Below, in pieces: positions 1-10,349 of a stretch of DNA of 64,000 bases. This DNA comes from Lampris incognitus. Its lineage: Eukaryota > Chordata > Actinopteri > Lampriformes > Lampridae. Position 1 is the stretch's first letter; each line of letters starts with the position of its first letter. The notes beneath the pieces are model-generated. The model did no database searches. It was given only the letters and a program-made list of their open reading frames with translations, and was not told the DNA's origin. The stretch covers positions 32,003,090 through 32,067,089 of the forward strand of contig NC_079217.1 in NCBI RefSeq assembly GCF_029633865.1. The letters run 5' to 3'. The translations under genes were made by a program, and so were the position numbers.

Positions 1-92
1 TTCCTGGTGAATTAAACATTACTTGGCAAACAAAACAGAATGTGATAACTATTTTAGCAAAAAACAAAACAAAAAACAACAACTGTTTATCC

Positions 93-123
<31 letters not shown>

Positions 124-124
124 C
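93..124. repeat. (GTCT)n microsatellite
   Basis: Eight uninterrupted GTCT units. Simple tandem repeat in gene-free DNA. Confidence 0.95.
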
Positions 125-1130
125 ATCATCCATCCCTGGAGTTGGAGCAATGCTAGCATGGTAGATCAAATAAACTGTACTGACATTAAGTTACAAACCA
201 TGAGTTGGTCAGACCCAAATGAATGTGACAACTCGCAATAAACAAATGTGCTCTGTCACTGCTGCAGGCACTGCAACACATATGTACACATCCAAACCCC
301 GCTTATACAGACGCAGGCTGCTCGCTTAGTTCGAAAAGGTCTTAAGTCTTACACTTACCGTCGACGGTGGAAAACTAGTTAATGTATAATCCTTAGTTTG
401 AGTTTATTAAAAGAAGGGGTATGTCTTCCATCGATGGCTGCTTGGCTTTCTGACATCCAGTTTGCGGATTTGAGAAATAGGCGTCTGCCTCAGTCTGCGC
501 GCGGAGTGGGAGGCGCCCACAAAAGCCCCGATACGAGCATGGACGCTCATCCCTCACACAGACACAACGGGGCAGACAACAAGACATGTACAACCACCAT
601 GATGCCTCCTCCGACAGACAGTATGCGGGGGACTGTCCAACGCAGTCACCGGTCCACTTCAACGTGTTCGCACAACGCGTTCCCGTCCCTCCATCCGCTG
701 ACGCATGCGCATGTGTAGCACCGCGATCGCCACCTGGACGGCGAGCAGGGTTTAAAACGCATTTGAGTTTAATATCCCTAAATACCACCAAACATGATAG
801 GGCGCGCTTCTTAAAGAAAAGCGGTGGCTTATGAAAGCAGTTGCGTCTTTTTTTTTTCCTTTTTTTTATCAAGGGTATAGTCAACAGGGATTTAAAAAAT
901 AGTTTTCTTTTTCACTGTCACGCTCGAGTCGTTATGAGTCAGCTTTGTCATCAACAAAAGTCTGGGCGTTCTCGGAATAAAGTAACTGTACTAACATGGA
1001 GATTTTGGGACACACACACACACGATTCTGTGTAAAAAACGGAGTTTCTGGTTATTGGCCCTGCCAGATAAAGTCACCTATATGATCAAGTAACGATATC
1101 TCTTGACAGCTGTGTGATCTCACAAGTCCC
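125..1130. other. Gene-free stretch with a CpG-richer core
   Basis: No recognisable coding sequence. About 470-740 is richer in CG dinucleotides than its surroundings. On the minus strand a good splice-donor match (GGTAAGTG) lies near 352-360, so the block could be a first exon and promoter of a gene leaving the window to the left. The open frames here resemble no family I know. A short CA run sits near 1010-1022. Confidence 0.3.
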
Positions 1131-1139
1131 ATAGCCAAA

Positions 1140-2614
1140 ACTCTTGGTGTTATTTTTGATCAATCATCTTTTGAACTGAGACTGTTCTTCCCATGGCTGA
1201 TGCTGAGACCCTGATCCAGATCCAGATTAGAATACTGCTATGTCCTTTTCTTTCTAGCCTGCCACACACTAGCACTAACAACCTCCAGTCGATTGAAATG
1301 CTTCTACTAGAATATTCACTAACCCTAAAAGTTTGACCATATCACACAGATTCTAGCCTCCCATCACCGGTTCCCCCCTTCATGCTAGATTTGACTTTAA
1401 AGTGCTACTAGTAACCTATAAAATACTTAATGGGCTTGCCCCCTCATATCTGTCAGATCTTTTACAGCCTTATGTAGTATCTGCCCTCCGTTCTCAAAGT
1501 GCAGGCCTCCTCTCCGTCCCTAGAGTTAAAAAGAAGTCTGCAGGCTGCAGAACCTTCTCCTACCACACCGCCTTTATTTGGAATAGTCTCCCAGCTGACA
1601 TAAGAGAATTGTAGACTCTGTAGACTTTTTCAGATCTAAACTGAAAATCCATCTGTTCTCGTTAGCTTCCAACTAGTCATTTTACTTCTTTTTAATATGA
1701 CTTCCCTCTGAGTCCTGTCACAACTATCCTCTCTTGGGAGGCTCTCAGCCTCCATGTATTTTTGACTGTAGGTTTTAGCAGTAATCTCTTGGCCTAAAAT
1801 CTCTTGGTCTAAAATCTCTTGGTCTTGCATGACTCTCTCTCCTTCTGTCACTCTAATTTCTTGCTTTCAGGATCAACCTTCTTACTTTCTTCTTCTTTGG
1901 ACTGTCTGATGACCATGGAACCAGCTTCTCTCTCTCTCTCTCTTTCTCTCTGGACTGCCTGATGACTTCGCGATCTAGCATCCTGTTTGTGCTACTTCCT
2001 GTCCTCCCTTGGTCACAGTCCCACCCTCCTGGAGATTAAGCCTTTGTTTGGGTTGGTTCCGTTCATTATTGCTAATCTGCATCAGCCTCATCCCTTCTCT
2101 CTTCTTCTTCTCCCTCTGTTTGAATGCTGTGTCAGTCTGCCTCTTGTGTGCATGTGAAGTCTCTTCTCTCTGCACAACCACACTGAGAAGACCTGGTTTT
2201 GTCCCGCCGGCTCTTGACTGCATCTGTGGATTTCCTGGTGTTGGATGGTAACAGATTCACCCCATATGCTCTTCCTTTCAATATTTATTACCCAATACAA
2301 TGAAATTTGTTTTGCTAAATTCTATGAATTGACGGTATATATTATACATTACCTTGCACTGTGTGTAATCCATAATGGTACATTATAATTCTGTTAGTCT
2401 TGTGCATATTGTGCATTCAAGATCTATTGCATATCTGTCCATCCTAGATGAGGGATCCCTCCTCTGTTGCTCTACCTGAGGTTTCTCCTGTTTTTTTCTG
2501 ATAAAGTTTTTCTTATGTAGTTTTTCTTTATTTGAGTTGAGGATCTAAGGGGGTGTCATATATGGGACTGCTTTGTGATTTTGGGTTCTACAAATAAACC
2601 TGACTGACTGACTA
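1140..2614 (+). mobile_element. L2-clade LINE, 5'-truncated 3' end
   Basis: Decayed C-terminal end of an L2-type reverse transcriptase ORF followed by its 3' UTR. From about 1140 the reading resembles the L2 tail despite stops. The cleanest stretch is 1402-1614, with the YKILNGLAPSYLSDLL and FIWNSLPADIREL motifs that mark the C-terminus of fish L2 ORF2. The 3' UTR ends with TGATTTTGGGTTCTACAAATAAA and a short (CTGA)n tail near 2596-2614, the usual L2 terminus. Endonuclease and most of the RT are absent, as expected for a 5'-truncated LINE insertion. A CT-rich run lies at 1926-1950. Confidence 0.8.
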
Positions 2615-2767
2615 AACACACACGTGACTGCGCTTCAGGCAAGGATTGTCAATCTACTTTAGCCGATGTGATCAAGACAGATGGATTGACAGATTTGCCC
2701 CAACTATAAATAAGTACAGCTGTATTATAAAATATATGTAATATTTTTAATGAATTTGTTGATAGTT

Positions 2768-4016
2768 GAGAACCATGGCCTCAGACTTGGAGGTGCTTGA
2801 CTCTCATCCCGGTCATTTCACACTCAGCTGCAAACTGCCCCAATGCGTGCTGGAGGTGGCGTTCTGATGAAGCCAACAAAACCACATCATCTGCAAAGAG
2901 CAGATGTGCAGTGGAGCAGCGTCCGGGTGATTTCACAGCATTGCTGTCGCTATGGACATGTCACAGGAAGTCAGATATGCGGAGCACGTTAGACAGCACA
3001 GCATGACTGTGTTTACAACACCAACTCACATATATGCTGCCATATATCCAATAATATTAATTTACGCAAAAAACGAATAAAATTACAACAAACTGCTTAC
3101 TTCTAATGTAGTCTAGTGCAGCCCATGTCTGACTTCCATTTGCTGTGAAGCTTCCGCTTCCGCTCGGGAAGGGCTGCGCCTTGAGATCCTGTCTATGAAT
3201 ATCACAAACAGAATCGGAGACCAGGGACAACCTTGGCTGAGTCCGACACCCACCGAAAATGTGTTTGACTTTGTGCCAAGAATGTGGACACAGCTCTCAC
3301 TTGGGTTATACAAGGACCGGATGACTTGTAGCAACTGCCGGAAAATGGTGGATTGCTCCCTCCGGGTTGGGGGTGAGTTGTTGCTTCAAGTATCTCAGGG
3401 TCTTGTTCACAAATGAGGGTAGGATGGAGCGGGAGATTGACAAGCGGATCGGTGCAGCATCAGCAGTAATGCGGATGTTGTATCGGACCATTGTTATGAA
3501 GAGGGAGCTGAGCCAGAAGGCAAAGCTCTCAATTTACTAGTCAACCTATGTTCCAACCCTTATCTATGGTCATTGGGTAGTGACTGAAAGGGTGAGATCG
3601 CTTATACAAGCGGCTGAAATGAGTTTCCTCCGTTGAGTGTCTGGGCTCAGCCTTAGAGATAGAGTGAGGAGCTCGGCCATCCATCCGGAGGGATTTGGGT
3701 GTATAGCCACTGCTCCTTTGCATCGAAAGGAGCCGGTTGATGTGTTTTGGGCATCTGATTAGGATGCATCCTAGGTGCCTTCCTTTGGAGGTTTTCCAGG
3801 CATGGGATGTTCAACTGGGAGGAGACCCCGGGGTAGACCCAGAACTTGCTGGAGGGACTACACGTCCAATCTGGCCTGGGAACGTCTTTGGGATCCCCCA
3901 GGAGGAGCTGGAGGGCGTTGCTGGGGTGAGGGGCGTCTAGAGTGCCCTACTTAGCTTGCTGCCACCGCGACCCGACCCTGGAGAAGCAGCTGATGATGAG
4001 ATGAGATGAGATGAGA
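2768..4016 (+). mobile_element. Rex3 (RTE-type) LINE with 5' inversion
   Basis: Part of a Rex3-like RT ORF present in two opposite orientations. Bases 2768-3338 read antisense, with an unrelated or diverged stretch about 2998-3170. Bases 3339-4016 read sense through the RT C-terminus and end in a GATGA repeat tail, the known Rex3 3' end. In the element the two pieces are adjacent: the left one ends at the sequence just before the CCGGAAAATGG where the right one begins. Both insertion edges carry TGATAGTTG (2760-2768 and 4017-4025), a candidate target duplication. Many stops make it inactive. Compare the less rearranged copy at 12133-13290. Confidence 0.8.
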
Positions 4017-4090
4017 TGATAGTTGTTGGTAAACAAATAAAATAATAAAACTAACAATGTAGTTATCTGGGCCCTGTCAATATTTACCAG

Positions 4091-4091
<1 letters not shown>

Positions 4092-4154
<63 letters not shown>
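4092..4154. repeat. (TG)n microsatellite
   Basis: About 31 uninterrupted TG dinucleotides just after the Rex3 copy. The following 4155-4406 shows nothing recognisable. Confidence 0.97.
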
Positions 4155-4156
<2 letters not shown>

Positions 4157-4411
4157 TGCTATCCCTAATCAATGATAGTGTGAACAAAAGCTGTCAGATT
4201 GCCATGGTAAGACACTTTTACACCAAACACAAGGAATGTAAATTCTTCGTGGCAGGCATTTGTCTGAAGTGAGAAACATTTTTAAAGGAATTGAAAGTAA
4301 GAACATGTTAAAAAATATCTGGAAAATTGACAACATAGAGATAAGAAGGCTCGTTCTATGGAATCAGAATCATCTCAATATTTACAAGCGAAAATAAAAG
4401 AAGACTGATTC

Positions 4412-4621
4412 TGTAATGAATGAAAGGTCACGTGTTTAACTTGACCTACTCACGGGTGTACGTGCAGTGCGTGTGACGTATACAGGAAGTTAGAAGCGCA
4501 TGTTATGAAGGTTGTATGTCGGATGAACGCTAGTAAAAGCTACACAGTTAAGAACCTACGAAGTCGGCTCGTTCTTGAATTATTCTTATGTCAGTAAGAC
4601 AAGGCGTCTACGGACATTACA
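4412..4621 (+). repeat. 5' LTR of Gypsy A
   Basis: 210 bp, TG...CA, identical by eye to 8597-8806. A CACGTG E-box and a TGACGTA element lie in the first 70 bases and could act in U3. Confidence 0.95.
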
Positions 4622-4660
4622 TGGTGTCAGAATAGTCTGTGTATCTGAACACGAGCGGTC

Positions 4661-6274
4661 ATGCCGAAGTTTAATCCGCCGAGTGAATTCAAGTTTGACT
4701 GCCCCGTTGAATGGCCGGAGTGGAAACAACGGTTTTCGCGCTTCAGGCTCGCGACAAAGCTGGATAAAGACGACGGGGAGATTCAAGTGAGTTCGCTGAT
4801 TTATGCAATGGGCAGCGAGGCTGAAAAGATATTCAGCTCGTTTGACTTCGCGGCGGAGGGTGATAAAGTGGACTATGATATCGTACTGAAAAAGTTCGAT
4901 GACTACTTTATTCCCCGCCGTAACATCATACATGAGAGGGCGGGCTTCTATCAACGTAGCCAGCAGCCAGGAGAGACAGCGGAGATGTACATCCGGACAT
5001 TGTATGAGCTGTCTGAACACTGTGAGTTTGGGGACAAGAGGGATGAACATATCAGAGATCGCCTGGTAGTGGGCATAAAAGATAAGGTGCTCTCCCGTCA
5101 GTTCCAGCTCACAGCGGACCTTACTCTGGTGAAAGTCATTGAACAGGTGCGCCAGGCGGAGGCAATAACAAAGCAGCTCAGCCTCCAAGCTAACCAACCA
5201 GAGGCCCAGCTGGCTAACGTCAATGTTGTCCGACGGCGGGACGGACGCCAAAACAAAAAGGGCGAACAGCGTCATGGTGGCAGCAGACCTGCAACCAACA
5301 AAGTAGATGAATGCGGGAGGTGCGGCAAGACGCAGCACACCGATGAGCGGAAGTGTCCTGCAACGAACAGTAAGTGCAACAAGTGTCATAAAAAGGGACA
5401 TTGGGAGCGTGTATGTCACTCTAAAGCGGTGAGAGAAGTCACTGAAGAGGTTAAACAGCTGTACTTTCTGGGAGAAGTTGGCAAAGAGAGCAGTGAGGAA
5501 GATTGGACTGTTAGTTTAACAATAAGTGATGTACCAATAGCCTTTAAAATTGACACGGGGGCTGACGCTACTGTTATCAACCAAGGGACATTTAAAAAGC
5601 TGAAGCCAAACATAAAACTGGGACCTCCTGACACATGCTTCATAAGCCCAGGTGGAAACATCAGTTGCATAGGACAGTTTCAGGCCACAACCAAATACAA
5701 GGAGAAACAATACTCCTTTCCAGTGTATGTGATCAAGGGGAGAGGCAGCTGTCTGCTGAGTCGTCTAGAGGCAGTGGCGATGGGTCTAGTGAAGCGGATG
5801 AATGAGGTCAGTGGAGTTTTCGGTTCAAGTGGACTGCTGAAAACAGACCCAGTGAAAATAGCTCTGGTGGAGGGTGCCCAGCCATACGCGGTGCATACAG
5901 CCAGACGGATACCGCTGCCACTTGTACCACTGGTTAAGAAAGAACTGCAGCGCATGGAAAATGAGGGCATTATTGAAAAAGTGACTCAGCCCACAGAATG
6001 GTGCGCCGCTATGGTGCCGGTGCTGAAACCGAACAAGAAAGAGGTTCGCTGCTGCGCTGACCTCAGGAGGCTGAATCGAGCGGTGAAACGTGAGAAATAC
6101 GTGCTGCCCACTATGGAGGAAATAATGCCAAGGCTCGCAGGGTCAAAGTTCTTCACAACGTTGGATGCAGCAAGTGGGTTTTACCAGATCCCTTGCATGA
6201 AGACAGCAGGGGGCTCACCACTTTCATCACCCCATTTGGGAGGTATGCTTTCTGCCGCCTTCCATTTGGTATAA
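4661..6274 (+). CDS. Gypsy A gag-protease-RT (5' part of gag-pol)
   Basis: Begins at ATG 4661, 40 bases after the LTR. Residues 1-180 form the gag capsid-like region. About 217-255 hold two zinc knuckles (C-x2-C-x4-H-x5-C and C-x2-C-x4-H-x4-C) that would bind the RNA. The protease active site DTGADATVI is near residue 300. RT begins about residue 400 and runs to the LDAASGFYQIP motif, which carries the first catalytic aspartate. After that the frame is lost near 6190, and the last 25 or so residues are out of frame. The true continuation is in another frame from 6193. A single inserted or deleted base in a CCCTTG context explains it. Confidence 0.9.
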   Translation: MPKFNPPSEFKFDCPVEWPEWKQRFSRFRLATKLDKDDGEIQVSSLIYAMGSEAEKIFSSFDFAAEGDKVDYDIVLKKFDDYFIPRRNIIHERAGFYQRSQQPGETAEMYIRTLYELSEHCEFGDKRDEHIRDRLVVGIKDKVLSRQFQLTADLTLVKVIEQVRQAEAITKQLSLQANQPEAQLANVNVVRRRDGRQNKKGEQRHGGSRPATNKVDECGRCGKTQHTDERKCPATNSKCNKCHKKGHWERVCHSKAVREVTEEVKQLYFLGEVGKESSEEDWTVSLTISDVPIAFKIDTGADATVINQGTFKKLKPNIKLGPPDTCFISPGGNISCIGQFQATTKYKEKQYSFPVYVIKGRGSCLLSRLEAVAMGLVKRMNEVSGVFGSSGLLKTDPVKIALVEGAQPYAVHTARRIPLPLVPLVKKELQRMENEGIIEKVTQPTEWCAAMVPVLKPNKKEVRCCADLRRLNRAVKREKYVLPTMEEIMPRLAGSKFFTTLDAASGFYQIPCMKTAGGSPLSSPHLGGMLSAAFHLV

Positions 6275-8037
6275 CGAGTGCTCCAGAGATTTTCCAGAGA
6301 AAGATGGCGGAAACTCTGACCGGGCTAGAGGGCACAGAGGTGTACATGGATGACATCCTTATACATGGAGAGACTGAGGAAATCCATGACCGGCGCCTAG
6401 CAGAGGCGCTGGGGGTCATTGAAACAGCAGGTCTCAAACTGAACCAAGCGAAATGCAAGTTCAAACAGAAACAAGTCCGCTTCCTTGGTCATATCATCAA
6501 CGAGGCAGGCATCAGACCTGACCCGGACAAAGTGGCCGGAATAGAGAACTTTCCTCAGCCCCAGAACGTGACGGAACTCAAGAGGTTCCTCGGGATGGTG
6601 AACTATTTGGCAAAATACGTCCCAGAGCTGTCCACTGTAGGTCAGCCGCTTTATGGACTGCTTAAAGCAACGACAGAGTGGCTGTGGGGACCTGCACAGA
6701 ACACAGCATTCCAAGACCTTAAAGCAGCACTCGCCACCGCCCCGGTACTCACCTTTTATGACGTCACTAAGGCTACGGTGGTGTCAGCAGATGCCAGCAG
6801 CTACGGGCTGGGAGGCGTTCTGCTCCAGCAGCACGGGGAACACTGGAAGCCCGTGGCCTACTGCTCCCGACGGCTGAGTGACGCAGAGACAAGGTACGCA
6901 CAGATCGAGAAAGAGTGCTTAGCCAGCGTCTGGGCATGTGAAAGGTTCGAGAAGTACTTGTTTGGGCTTGACAATTTCAGACTTGTCACCGATCATAAAC
7001 TACTAGTGCCTCTCATGAACAGCAAAGACTTGGATAATGTGCCCATTAGGTGCCAGAGACTGTTAATGAGGCTGATGCGTTTCAATGCAGTGGCTGAATA
7101 CGCACCAGGCAAAACTTTAGCTGTGGCTGACGCACTCTCCAGAGGCCCAGAGCAGTGCTACGGAGATGGTGCTTCTCATGATGATGTTGCAGCGCACATT
7201 GATGCCATCGTGTGCCAGGTGCCTGCCACACCTCAAAGGATGCAGGAGATAAAACAGAGCACGGATGGGGATCTGCAGCTCCAGACAGTGTTGGGCTTCA
7301 TCAGACACGGCTGGCCTGAGTATGTCGATAAAGTGCCGGAGACAGTCAGAGACTTTTATCAGGTGAGAGGGGAGTTATCTGAGGTAGATGGTTTAGTCAT
7401 CAGAGGCAGTCGTATCGTCATTCCCACAGAGATGAGGGAGGTGATCTTAGACAGAATACACGACGGGCACCAGGGGATAGTTAAGTGCAGAGAGAGAGCT
7501 AGCCAGTCAGTGTGGTGGCCCAAAATGACAGAGCACATTACAACAAAGATACAGCAATGTCAATTCTGCAGAGAACACAAGAACACACAGAGAAAAGAGC
7601 CTTTAATGTCAAGTGAGCTCCCATCCAGACCATGGCAGAAAGTTGGCATAGACCTGTGTGAGTACAAAAAGCAAAACTACTTGATAGTGTCTGACTATTA
7701 TTCCAGGTTTTTGGAGATCCTAAATCTACCAACAACTACTAGCAGTCAGGTTGTAGCTAGGCTGAAGGCTACATTTGCACGTTTTGGTATCCCTGAAATT
7801 GTAGTTAGCGATAATGGGCCACAGCTAGTTTCAGAAGAGATGAGGAGGTTCAGTGAGGACTATGATTTCATCCATGTGACTTCAAGCCCACACTACCCCC
7901 AGAGTAATGGACAGGCAGAGAGGGCTGTTCAGATAGCCAAAAGCATATTAAGGCAGGAAGACCCTCGCCCTGTTGACATACAGAGCTACACCCTCTTCTT
8001 CCACTGGAGCCAGTCCAGCGGAATTGCTCATGGGTAG
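6193..8037 (+). CDS. Gypsy A RT-RNase H-integrase (middle of gag-pol)
   Basis: Continues pol in a new frame. YMDD (RT catalytic pair) lies near residue 50, and the RNase H start VVSADASSYGLGG near 195. An HHCC zinc finger (H..H..C-x2-C) follows at about 425-455. The integrase core has D in VGIDLCEY, D in VVSDNGP and E in NGQAERAVQ. These copy the cDNA and insert it in the host genome. The frame breaks again near 7962 in a CCCTCGCCC context, so the last 25 residues are spurious and the true frame resumes from about 7960. Confidence 0.9.
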   Translation: MHEDSRGLTTFITPFGRYAFCRLPFGITSAPEIFQRKMAETLTGLEGTEVYMDDILIHGETEEIHDRRLAEALGVIETAGLKLNQAKCKFKQKQVRFLGHIINEAGIRPDPDKVAGIENFPQPQNVTELKRFLGMVNYLAKYVPELSTVGQPLYGLLKATTEWLWGPAQNTAFQDLKAALATAPVLTFYDVTKATVVSADASSYGLGGVLLQQHGEHWKPVAYCSRRLSDAETRYAQIEKECLASVWACERFEKYLFGLDNFRLVTDHKLLVPLMNSKDLDNVPIRCQRLLMRLMRFNAVAEYAPGKTLAVADALSRGPEQCYGDGASHDDVAAHIDAIVCQVPATPQRMQEIKQSTDGDLQLQTVLGFIRHGWPEYVDKVPETVRDFYQVRGELSEVDGLVIRGSRIVIPTEMREVILDRIHDGHQGIVKCRERASQSVWWPKMTEHITTKIQQCQFCREHKNTQRKEPLMSSELPSRPWQKVGIDLCEYKKQNYLIVSDYYSRFLEILNLPTTTSSQVVARLKATFARFGIPEIVVSDNGPQLVSEEMRRFSEDYDFIHVTSSPHYPQSNGQAERAVQIAKSILRQEDPRPVDIQSYTLFFHWSQSSGIAHG

Positions 8038-8503
8038 GAGACTCAGAACCACCTTACCCACATTGCAGCATAACCTGAAACCGGCCTGGCCTAAAGAGGA
8101 ACTGATCAAAACCGCTGACGCCGCAGCCAAATCGAGGCAGGCTTTCTACTACAACCGCAGGAACGGCGTGCGGACACTGCGCCCACTGAACTCGGGTGAC
8201 GCAGTACTCACCAAACTTGATGGACAGAAAACATGGACAATGCCAGCAGTTGTTCACAGTCAGAGCTCCACTCCCAGATCCTACATAGTGGAGACAGCTC
8301 AAGGTGAACATTACAGAAGGAACAGGCGCCACCTGTTGGCCACACCCAAAACACTCACCTTTGTCAGCAGGGATCCTGACCATGTCACTCCAGGGGAGAA
8401 TGGAAACACGGATGAGTCCCGAGCAGCAGAAATGCCAACTTCCACACCATATGTTACTCGCTCTGGCAGGGTGAGCAAGCCAGCAATCCGGACGGATTTG
8501 TGA
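7973..8503 (+). CDS. Gypsy A integrase C-terminal part
   Basis: Resumes the integrase after the second frame break. TYRATPSSSTGASPAELLMGRR is the usual end of the Gypsy integrase core; the rest is a basic C-terminal region ending in a TGA at 8501-8503. The stop lies about 95 bp before the 3' LTR. A start at 7973 is only the first ATG in this frame; in a working element this is the tail of the gag-pol polyprotein. Confidence 0.85.
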   Translation: MTYRATPSSSTGASPAELLMGRRLRTTLPTLQHNLKPAWPKEELIKTADAAAKSRQAFYYNRRNGVRTLRPLNSGDAVLTKLDGQKTWTMPAVVHSQSSTPRSYIVETAQGEHYRRNRRHLLATPKTLTFVSRDPDHVTPGENGNTDESRAAEMPTSTPYVTRSGRVSKPAIRTDL

Positions 8504-8596
8504 GGCGTATGGACTTGTGTACTGTGGGGGATTTTTTATTTTTTTTGTGAAGAGGGGGGTGATATACAGGTTAGAAAATCATCTTAGAGGGGGAGA

Positions 8597-8806
8597 TGTA
8601 ATGAATGAAAGGTCACGTGTTTAACTTGACCTACTCACGGGTGTACGTGCAGTGCGTGTGACGTATACAGGAAGTTAGAAGCGCATGTTATGAAGGTTGT
8701 ATGTCGGATGAACGCTAGTAAAAGCTACACAGTTAAGAACCTACGAAGTCGGCTCGTTCTTGAATTATTCTTATGTCAGTAAGACAAGGCGTCTACGGAC
8801 ATTACA
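8597..8806 (+). repeat. 3' LTR of Gypsy A
   Basis: 210 bp, identical by eye to the 5' LTR, followed by the GATTC target duplication. Bases 8812-9015 beyond it hold nothing recognised. Confidence 0.95.
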
Positions 8807-9015
8807 GATTCCATCAGGGCCTTTTCACATCACAAGCCTCCGAGGTGTTACCTCACCGTGAAGTCCAACACACGGTGAGCGTTGCGGGCAAGGATTTTGT
8901 AGTTTCGTCGTCACTGAAGTGTGGGAACAAATGTGGAGAAAAGAGAGGATCAAGAAATGGAAGAAATAATATCGTCCATGTAACGTTATTGCCGGATGAA
9001 GGGGCGACTACTACA

Positions 9016-9179
9016 TGACCCATAATGCACTAACCAGTTGTAGCGGAAGTGGTTAATCAAGCCATGCAGTCTACCACTTGTGTGTAACAAGCAGGACGAA
9101 ATAAACGAGCAGAAGACTCAAACTCCCAGATAGCGGAGTGTTCCTAGCATTATTATTTATTAGACAGACAGTCACAACA
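9016..9179 (+). repeat. Probable 5' LTR end of Gypsy E
   Basis: Ends in CACAACA, followed at once by TGGTGTCAGACC, a primer-binding-site-like sequence almost the same as in Gypsy A. It carries AATAAA near 9099. The left edge at a TG (9016) is a guess; no partner LTR is seen. Confidence 0.5.
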
Positions 9180-9238
9180 TGGTGTCAGACCAAGTGGTTA
9201 AACTACGGACCCACTTAGGGAAAAAAAGTACGAAGACG

Positions 9239-9556
9239 ATGGAAGCTTTCGGTGTCCCTACTCCGCGGATGGACTGGGAATCGTCCAACCTTCCTGATGC
9301 CTGGCGGCGATTCGAACAACATGCCGAGTTCACGTTTACGGCCCGCTCAAAAGAAAACCGGAGGAGGAAAAATGCAGTTTTCTCCTGCTGTGGATCGAGG
9401 ACAAAGGAAGGGACACAAGTAATACTTGGACATTGACGGAGGAAGATGCAAAAGTGTTAAACACGTACTACGACGGTTTTTCAGCATACCTCACGCCGAA
9501 AGCTAACCACATCTTCGCCAGGTACGAGTTCCACGAGAGGACGCATGGCTGTGGAG
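9239..9556 (+). pseudogene. Gypsy E gag fragment
   Basis: N-terminal part of a Ty3/Gypsy gag, with MDWESSNLPDAWRRFEQH and then YYDGFSAYLTPKANHIFARY and FHER, a common fish Gypsy capsid signature. ATG 9239 is preferred because 9180-9194 is the primer site. A frameshift between about 9400 and 9421 splits it. The gag reading ends where the short hAT element begins at 9557 and is not resumed after it. No pol of this element is present. Confidence 0.75.
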
Positions 9557-10340
9557 CAGAGGTGGCAAAAGTACACACATTCTTTACTCAAGTAGAAGTA
9601 CAGATACTTGTGTAAAAATAGACTCTGGTAAAAGTAGAAGTGCCGTCTCAACTTCTTTACTCAAGTTGGAAGTAAAAAGTACAGGCTCTGAAATGTACTC
9701 GCAGTATAAAAGTAAAAAGTACAGGCTCGGCCATTTCACCATGTCACCTTTATTTTTTGCCAAAGTTACATTATCACTGTGTTTTAATTTAGTTGAAGGC
9801 ACAGATTAATTTGAAAAGTCTAGCCCGAAAATAGTCCTTGGTGAAAAGATCTTTTTATGAATTCAAACATCCATGACTTCCATCAAGGCACCGTGAATAT
9901 TAGCCAGAGAAGTAGATCATTTTATGATAGGTCTATCCCCTGAAAATATGAAGGGGAAAAAAACATGCGACAACACCGGTATAGTCCTTTTTCCCCAAAT
10001 CGTTCAGCTTTACTATTATCTTAACCATTACAACTTCAAATAAAATTACGTCCGTCTGGTATCGGGAGACTATCTGAGATCATCTCCACTAAGCGTTTAG
10101 GGACTGACTTATGAGTCTACAGGGTTATAATGTTAATAATCGATAATTCCCCCCGAATGCATTAGAACTAAAGTAACGAGCCTGTTTCGAAAATGTAAGG
10201 AGTAGAAAGTACAGAAATTTGTGTTAAAATATAGGGAGTAAAAGTAAACGTTGTCAGCAAAATAAATATTCAAGTAAAGTACAGATACCTGAAAAATCTA
10301 CATAAGTACAGTAACGAAGTATTTGTACTTCCCACCTCTG
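9557..10340. mobile_element. Non-autonomous hAT element
   Basis: 784 bp with terminal inverted repeats CAGAGGTGG / CCACCTCTG, flanked by an 8-bp target duplication with one mismatch (CTGTGGAG 9549-9556, CTGTAGAG 10341-10348). Subterminal regions are full of short AAGTAC / TACTT motifs, typical binding-site arrays of fish hAT elements. It has no transposase ORF, so it would have needed a hAT transposase in trans. Confidence 0.85.
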
Positions 10341-10349
10341 CTGTAGAGA

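Larger units (their letters stand above)
4412..8806 (+). mobile_element. Gypsy element A, complete Ty3/Gypsy retrotransposon (Mag-like)
   Basis: A 4395-bp LTR retrotransposon. Two 210-bp LTRs start TG and end CA, and read as identical. The 5-bp target duplication GATTC lies at 4407-4411 and 8807-8811. A primer-binding-site-like TGGTGTCAGAA directly follows the 5' LTR, and a purine tract (TTAGAGGGGGAGA) precedes the 3' LTR. The internal region codes for gag, protease, RT, RNase H and integrase in that order. The single-gag-pol layout and the gag type suggest the Mag/SURL branch. Identical LTRs mean a very recent insertion, yet two frameshifts interrupt pol. Confidence 0.95.

Noticed and set aside
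393-884. 163-codon minus-strand open frame and overlapping plus-strand frames
   Set aside because: No family resemblance, low-complexity ends, and mutually overlapping frames in a CG-richer block; likely chance.
1975-2300. Open frames in the L2 3' UTR
   Set aside because: They lie in pyrimidine-rich non-coding LINE sequence and resemble nothing.
4586-5419. 277-codon minus-strand frame
   Set aside because: Exact shadow of Gypsy A gag on the opposite strand; codon pattern follows the gag frame.
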